Of a stretch of 7,428 nt of DNA, positions 6,516 to 7,428 are shown one piece after another. The DNA is taken from positions 1-7,428 of the forward strand of contig CAMDQV010000100.1 of the NCBI GenBank assembly GCA_945906015.1, written 5' to 3'. Both the position numbers and the translations under genes were made by a program. The stretch comes from Pedobacter schmidteae. GTDB lineage: Bacteria > Bacteroidota > Bacteroidia > Sphingobacteriales > Sphingobacteriaceae. The notes under the pieces were generated by a model, which did no database searches, was not told where the DNA came from, and saw only the letters and a program-made list of their open reading frames with translations. The stretch's first letter is position 1, and each line of letters starts with the position of its first letter.

Positions 6516-7370
6516 TTAGGGATTTACTGCCTTTAAGCTCATGTCGAGACTTCTTACCGAATGTGTCAAAGCGCCCATGGAAACATAATCAACACCACAA
6601 TGTGCATAATCCAGAACATTCTCTTCCGTTATTCCTCCCGATGCCTCGGTGATATAAACCCCATTGATCTGTTCAACAGCTTCTCTGAGTGCAACAAAAT
6701 CGAAATTATCAAGTAATATTCTGTCAACACCTCCCGTTTCAATTACCTGGCTTAACTCAATAAGACTTCTAACTTCTATTTCAACTGGAATAGTGATTTG
6801 GTTTATTGTTAAGTAATTTTGTGCAGATCTGATGGCATTGCTAATTCCACCGGCATAATCAACATGATTATCCTTGATCAGAATCATATCATACAAGCCA
6901 AATCTGTGGTTAACTCCTCCCCCAATCTTTACAGAAAGTTTTTCAAGGTAACGTAATCCTGGAGTGGTTTTTCGGGTATCAAGAACTTGTGTGCCAGTAC
7001 CTTCCAGAATCTTTACAATCCGGTTAGTTTTACTAGCAATACCACTCATTCTTTGCATGGTATTTAAAACGAGACGTTCTGCTTTTAATATAGAGTGAAC
7101 ACTTCCCGAAACATAAAAAGCTATATCGCCATAATTTACGGTCTGTCCATCGCTAATTAAGACTTCAACACTGAGTTTTGAATCAATTATTTTGAAAATT
7201 TCTAAAGCAACCGCGATACCAGCAATAATACCTGAATCTTTAATAAGCAATTTAGCTTTTCCTAACTGGCCTGCAGGAATAGTTGAAAGTGATGTGTGAT
7301 CCCCATGGCCAATATCCTCAGCAATTGCATTAAGAATAAATGGCTCTACTATTTCTCTGTCTAAATTCAT
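6516..7370 (-). CDS. nadC: Nicotinate-nucleotide pyrophosphorylase (quinolinate phosphoribosyltransferase, decarboxylating)
   Basis: NadC converts quinolinate and PRPP to nicotinate mononucleotide, CO2 and pyrophosphate in de novo NAD synthesis, in the cytosol. The 284-residue protein has the usual length and the complete type II phosphoribosyltransferase set: EDIGHGDHTS (18-27); the AERLVLNTMQRMSGIA segment (97-112); DTRKTTPGLR (131-140) with K144 following; GGGVNHR (150-156); LYDMILIKDNH (159-169); E199 in IEVR; LLDNF (219-223); EASGGI (242-247); and VDYVSMGALTHS (260-271), the phosphate-binding C-terminal part. The start at 7370 places the EDIGHGD motif at the normal distance, and a perfect -7 element lies 16 bases upstream. 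The gene is first in a two-gene minus-strand unit with plsY. Its usual pathway partners nadA and nadB are not in the window. No anomaly is seen. Confidence 0.97.
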   Translation of the reverse strand: MNLDREIVEPFILNAIAEDIGHGDHTSLSTIPAGQLGKAKLLIKDSGIIAGIAVALEIFKIIDSKLSVEVLISDGQTVNYGDIAFYVSGSVHSILKAERLVLNTMQRMSGIASKTNRIVKILEGTGTQVLDTRKTTPGLRYLEKLSVKIGGGVNHRFGLYDMILIKDNHVDYAGGISNAIRSAQNYLTINQITIPVEIEVRSLIELSQVIETGGVDRILLDNFDFVALREAVEQINGVYITEASGGITEENVLDYAHCGVDYVSMGALTHSVRSLDMSLKAVNP

Positions 7371-7386
7371 TTAAATCAGCTGTCCC

Positions 7387-7394
7387 CAAAAATA
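7387..7394 (-). promoter_or_regulatory. Candidate -7 promoter element (TAnnTTTG) for nadC-plsY
   Basis: The minus strand reads TATTTTTG, identical to the element before the secreted-protein gene and a perfect match to TAnnTTTG. It ends 16 bases before the nadC ATG, predicting a leader of about 10 bases. No TTG is found at the usual -33 distance; that stretch is AT-rich and holds a 10-base palindrome. It would drive both nadC and plsY. Confidence 0.5.
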
Positions 7395-7418
7395 GAAATA
7401 CTTATTAATAAATCTATT
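7391..7418. repeat. Nested inverted repeats overlapping the nadC promoter region
   Basis: TTATTAATAA (7402-7411) is a perfect 10-base palindrome. It lies inside a second inverted repeat, AATAGA (7391-7396) and TCTATT (7413-7418), whose left arm overlaps the candidate -7 box. The two centres differ by two bases, so this is not one continuous dyad. The position suits an operator, but in such AT-rich DNA chance palindromes are common. Confidence 0.25.
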
Positions 7419-7428
7419 CTTTGTTGTA

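Noticed and set aside
1..7428. Mobile elements, tRNA or rRNA genes, CRISPR arrays, toxin-antitoxin or defence genes
   Set aside because: No transposase, integrase, long terminal repeat, cloverleaf sequence or repeat-spacer pattern was seen. All sizeable coding frames are explained by housekeeping genes.

Overview
This window looks like an ordinary chromosomal stretch of a member of the Bacteroidota, possibly Sphingobacteriales or Cytophagales (that rank is a guess). The support is fourfold: low GC (roughly 35-40% by eye); no convincing Shine-Dalgarno sequences before the genes; perfect copies of the Bacteroidota -7 promoter element TAnnTTTG just ahead of three of the genes; and housekeeping proteins whose sequences read as Bacteroidota-like. 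Six complete genes and one partial gene fill almost all of it. I see no gap over 300 bases, no RNA gene, no insertion sequence, no CRISPR array and no phage-like gene.

Layout. At the left edge, the first 63 codons of a secreted protein run leftward out of the window (1-189, minus strand). A 115-base divergent gap separates it from a plus-strand series: a long bifunctional (p)ppGpp synthetase/hydrolase (rel, 305-2536), a Fur-family metalloregulator (2593-3069), adenylosuccinate synthetase (purA, 3102-4376) and a PabB-type aminodeoxychorismate synthase component I (4428-5708). A 109-base convergent gap with a probable two-way terminator follows. The right third is on the minus strand: nadC (6516-7370) is transcribed first and plsY (5818-6462) second, 53 bases apart, probably as one unit from a promoter near 7390.

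How the genes relate. Rel makes and degrades (p)ppGpp. PurA, two genes downstream, is a GTP-using enzyme known from E. coli to be inhibited by (p)ppGpp, so the alarmone enzyme and one of its likely targets sit together, with a metal-sensing repressor between them. PabB feeds folate synthesis, which supplies one-carbon units to purine synthesis. NadC makes nicotinate mononucleotide for NAD, and PlsY makes lysophosphatidate for membrane lipids. The plus-strand series need not be one operon, because fur has its own candidate -7 box.

I looked for an undescribed system and did not find one. The observations most worth a second look are small: very short leaders implied by three -7 boxes, an altered cysteine spacing in the Fur protein, the convergent terminator, a direct repeat that includes the plsY start codon, and nested palindromes beside the nadC promoter.
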